Positions 29,532 to 31,269 of a stretch of DNA of 31,269 bases are shown one piece after another. This stretch comes from Clostridia bacterium (GTDB lineage Bacteria; Bacillota; Clostridia; Oscillospirales; CAG-272), in NCBI GenBank assembly GCA_900769475.1, contig CAAGGQ010000079.1, positions 1-31,269 on the forward strand, in the 5' to 3' direction. Position numbers and translations under genes: made by a program. Numbering within the stretch: the stretch's first letter is position 1; each line of letters begins with the position of its first letter. The notes beneath the pieces are model-generated. The model was not told where the DNA came from. It did no database searches and worked only from the letters and a program-made list of their open reading frames with translations.

Positions 29532-31269
29532 TCAGTCAAACTGCTTGAACTCATCCACAACGGGAGTGAGGATATGAGGGCAGTTGTTCTCAATGGGATA
29601 GGCCTCCCGATTGGGAGCCGCCCAGCGCACGGCATTGGTAATGACCCTTTGTACGTAAGGATTGTAGAAGGACTTGCAGGTTTCGTGTCCGGGCTGGAAG
29701 TAGAAAACCTTTCCGGCGCCGCGATGGAAGCAGGCTCCCGCACGCATAATGTGACCGTCCTCAAACCACGCGCCAAAGACCAGCGCATCGGGTTGGGGAA
29801 TGTAGAAGGGCTCGCTGTAGAGCTCCTCACTCTCGAGCAGAAAATGATCGGGCAAACCGTCTGCGATGGGATGGGAGGGCATGAGATTCCACATGATCTC
29901 TCTTTGGTTTCTGCCCCAGGTCAGATTTCCGTTGGTACCAACGATCGCCTTGAAGGGCTTGGAATGATGTGCCGAGTGGAGTGCCACAAAGCCCATCTTG
30001 CCAAGATATACCCGAGTGCGGATCCGCTCCACCAGAGCGTCGTCCACCTTCGCATGCTTCACGTGTCCCCACCAAATGAGCACGTCGGTGTTCTCCAAAA
30101 CCTCATCGGGAAGGCCCTGGTCGGGATCGCACAACGCCGCCAGACGGATCTCCATATCGTCGTTGCCCTTCAGGAAATCACGAACAAAGGCATGAATTCC
30201 CTCGGGATAGAGGGCCGTTACCTTGGGATTGGTCTTTTCATGGACAAACTCGTTCCAGATCGTTACGCGAATGACATCACGATGCTGATGCTCCACCGAG
30301 GCCAGGGGCATCCAAACCTCATGCAGGGAGCGCTCGTCCCAGGTCTTGCCCGCGCTGGAGAAATCCACCAGGGTCATGCTCTTACCGTTGGAAAGAGCAA
30401 TCTTGACTGCGCAAACCGTTTCAAAATTCACGGCGTCGGGCTCCAAGAGCTCGGTCACGGCATAGCCGTCAGCATCCAGAAGCATGGGAACGGCGTCAAA
30501 ATCAGTTCCGGGGATCTGTGCGTCCCGCGCCAGCATCAGGGGACCGCGGCGCAGAGCAAAGAAGTTGCGATCCTCGGGATCCTCCCGCACCTCAATGACC
30601 TTCTGGCCGTTGCGGATCACGTCTCTGCCCCAGGTATCGGGACGGTAGAGCTCGGTTCTCATATCCAGGGAGAGCAGGATCTCGTCGCCACTCTTCCAGG
30701 TTCGGTTGATCACGGTGTATCCCGGAGTGACCTCTGCCGCATCTCCATTGATGTCAATGGCGGTCTTGACGCTCCAGGTGGGAATCCGAAATGCCAGAGC
30801 AAATGCTTCTCTCTTGGGCAGGCGCAGAGCGATCTTGATCTGACCGTTGCGAGGGTATCCACCGGTGATCGAAAGCTTCAGCTTATTGCCGGAGGGCGTC
30901 AGGGTTTCCATATCGCAATCGGAATACAGGTTGATGGCAACGCCGCCGTCCATCTTCATCAAAGCCATGTGTCCCACCAGACCCGCGCCCGCCGCGCCGA
31001 TGCAGGCACAGCAACCGTAGTAGGTGCGGTCTGCCTTAAATTGTTGCAGTCCTCCCACCTGACGACCACGAACGTTCAAGCGCATCTCGCTGTAGCTATC
31101 AAAGGGCATATAGGTGAGAGTGGGAGCGCCATACTGCATCAGCTGACAGTCCACCTGATGCTCCGGAAGCTTGACGTGCTGCTGAGTATTCAGCGCACCG
31201 ATGTAGGCGTTGTAGAGGGATTGCTCAAAGCAATCCACGTATTTGGGATCTCCCGTGAGGAGGAGCATG
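29532..31269 (-). CDS. DUF1680 (GH127-like) glycoside hydrolase fused to a ThuA-like domain (5' truncated)
   Basis: The frame is open to the right edge and its first visible residues (LLTGDPKYVDCFEQSLYN) are mid-domain in DUF1680 proteins, so the N-terminus lies outside the window; the ATG at 31268 is internal. Residues ~1-325 of the visible part are DUF1680, including GCCACIG with C87 and C88 in the place of the GH127 zinc/catalytic cysteine pair. From ~333 (IRVTIWNEFVHEKTNP) to ~552 there is a ThuA/trehalose-utilisation-type domain with WWGHVKHAKV, LHSAHHSKPF and GAGKVFYFQPGHE. No stop or frameshift separates them. GH127 cleaves beta-L-arabinofuranosides; ThuA activity is less defined. It probably degrades plant or host glycans in the cytoplasm. 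Confidence 0.88.
   Translation of the reverse strand, partial: MLLLTGDPKYVDCFEQSLYNAYIGALNTQQHVKLPEHQVDCQLMQYGAPTLTYMPFDSYSEMRLNVRGRQVGGLQQFKADRTYYGCCACIGAAGAGLVGHMALMKMDGGVAINLYSDCDMETLTPSGNKLKLSITGGYPRNGQIKIALRLPKREAFALAFRIPTWSVKTAIDINGDAAEVTPGYTVINRTWKSGDEILLSLDMRTELYRPDTWGRDVIRNGQKVIEVREDPEDRNFFALRRGPLMLARDAQIPGTDFDAVPMLLDADGYAVTELLEPDAVNFETVCAVKIALSNGKSMTLVDFSSAGKTWDERSLHEVWMPLASVEHQHRDVIRVTIWNEFVHEKTNPKVTALYPEGIHAFVRDFLKGNDDMEIRLAALCDPDQGLPDEVLENTDVLIWWGHVKHAKVDDALVERIRTRVYLGKMGFVALHSAHHSKPFKAIVGTNGNLTWGRNQREIMWNLMPSHPIADGLPDHFLLESEELYSEPFYIPQPDALVFGAWFEDGHIMRAGACFHRGAGKVFYFQPGHETCKSFYNPYVQRVITNAVRWAAPNREAYPIENNCPHILTPVVDEFKQFD

Overview
The window looks like chromosome from a spore-forming, low-to-moderate GC Firmicute of class Clostridia, probably an uncultured gut member of the Oscillospirales/Christensenellales type. 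The evidence is the ispH–rpsA fusion gene, a GldG/DUF4340 ABC operon, a SpoIIQ-like LytM protein, AAAGGAG-type ribosome binding sites, consensus sigma-A promoters with 17-bp spacers, and interspersed palindromes of the kind common in gut Clostridia. Genus assignment is inference. Most genes lie on the minus strand.

Layout. (1) 1-127 is the tail of an unidentified plus-strand gene. (2) 168-7952 is a five-gene minus-strand operon: ABC ATPase, permease, two diverged GldG-like proteins and a DUF4340 protein with an N-terminal Listeria-Bacteroides repeat domain. (3) 8263-8982 is a SpoIIQ-like M23 protein. (4) 9045-10373 is a transcription unit with a good promoter, a roughly 300-nt leader containing a cobalamin-riboswitch-like aptamer and a terminator hairpin, a DUF4430 (transcobalamin-C-like) lipoprotein and an ECF S component; together they suggest B12 uptake. 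(5) 10447-12276 is an accessory patch. It starts at a tRNA-Gly(CCC) gene and continues with two copies of a structured ~100-nt element that ends in a copy of the tRNA 3' sequence. A terminator hairpin in this array is split by a ~1.4-kb insertion carrying a decayed ABC exporter, a small membrane protein and palindromic repeats.

(6) 12287-13066 is an EEP-family phosphodiesterase. (7) 13129-18038 is an operon of an RpiR/SIS regulator, a BaiN-type flavoprotein, cytidylate kinase and the IspH–S1 fusion. (8) 18100-18574 is a short DtxR-type regulator. (9) 18577-20454 is a GT8–PlsC-like acyltransferase fusion. (10) 20493-23040 is a GH3 enzyme plus beta-phosphoglucomutase. (11) 23099-24270 is a D-Ala ligase-family gene with VanG-like features. 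(12) 24275-29471 is an ECF sigma factor, putative anti-sigma factor, YfbK-like VWA lipoprotein, DUF4349 lipoprotein and second VWA lipoprotein; the unit has both a sigma-A promoter and an ECF-type promoter. (13) 29532-31269 is the 3' part of a DUF1680 (GH127-like)–ThuA fusion.

The main points for follow-up are the tRNA-linked structured repeat array and its dissectable insertion history, the riboswitch-linked DUF4430/ECF pair, and the sigma/VWA/DUF4349 envelope operon. All functional statements come from reading motifs; no database search was run.
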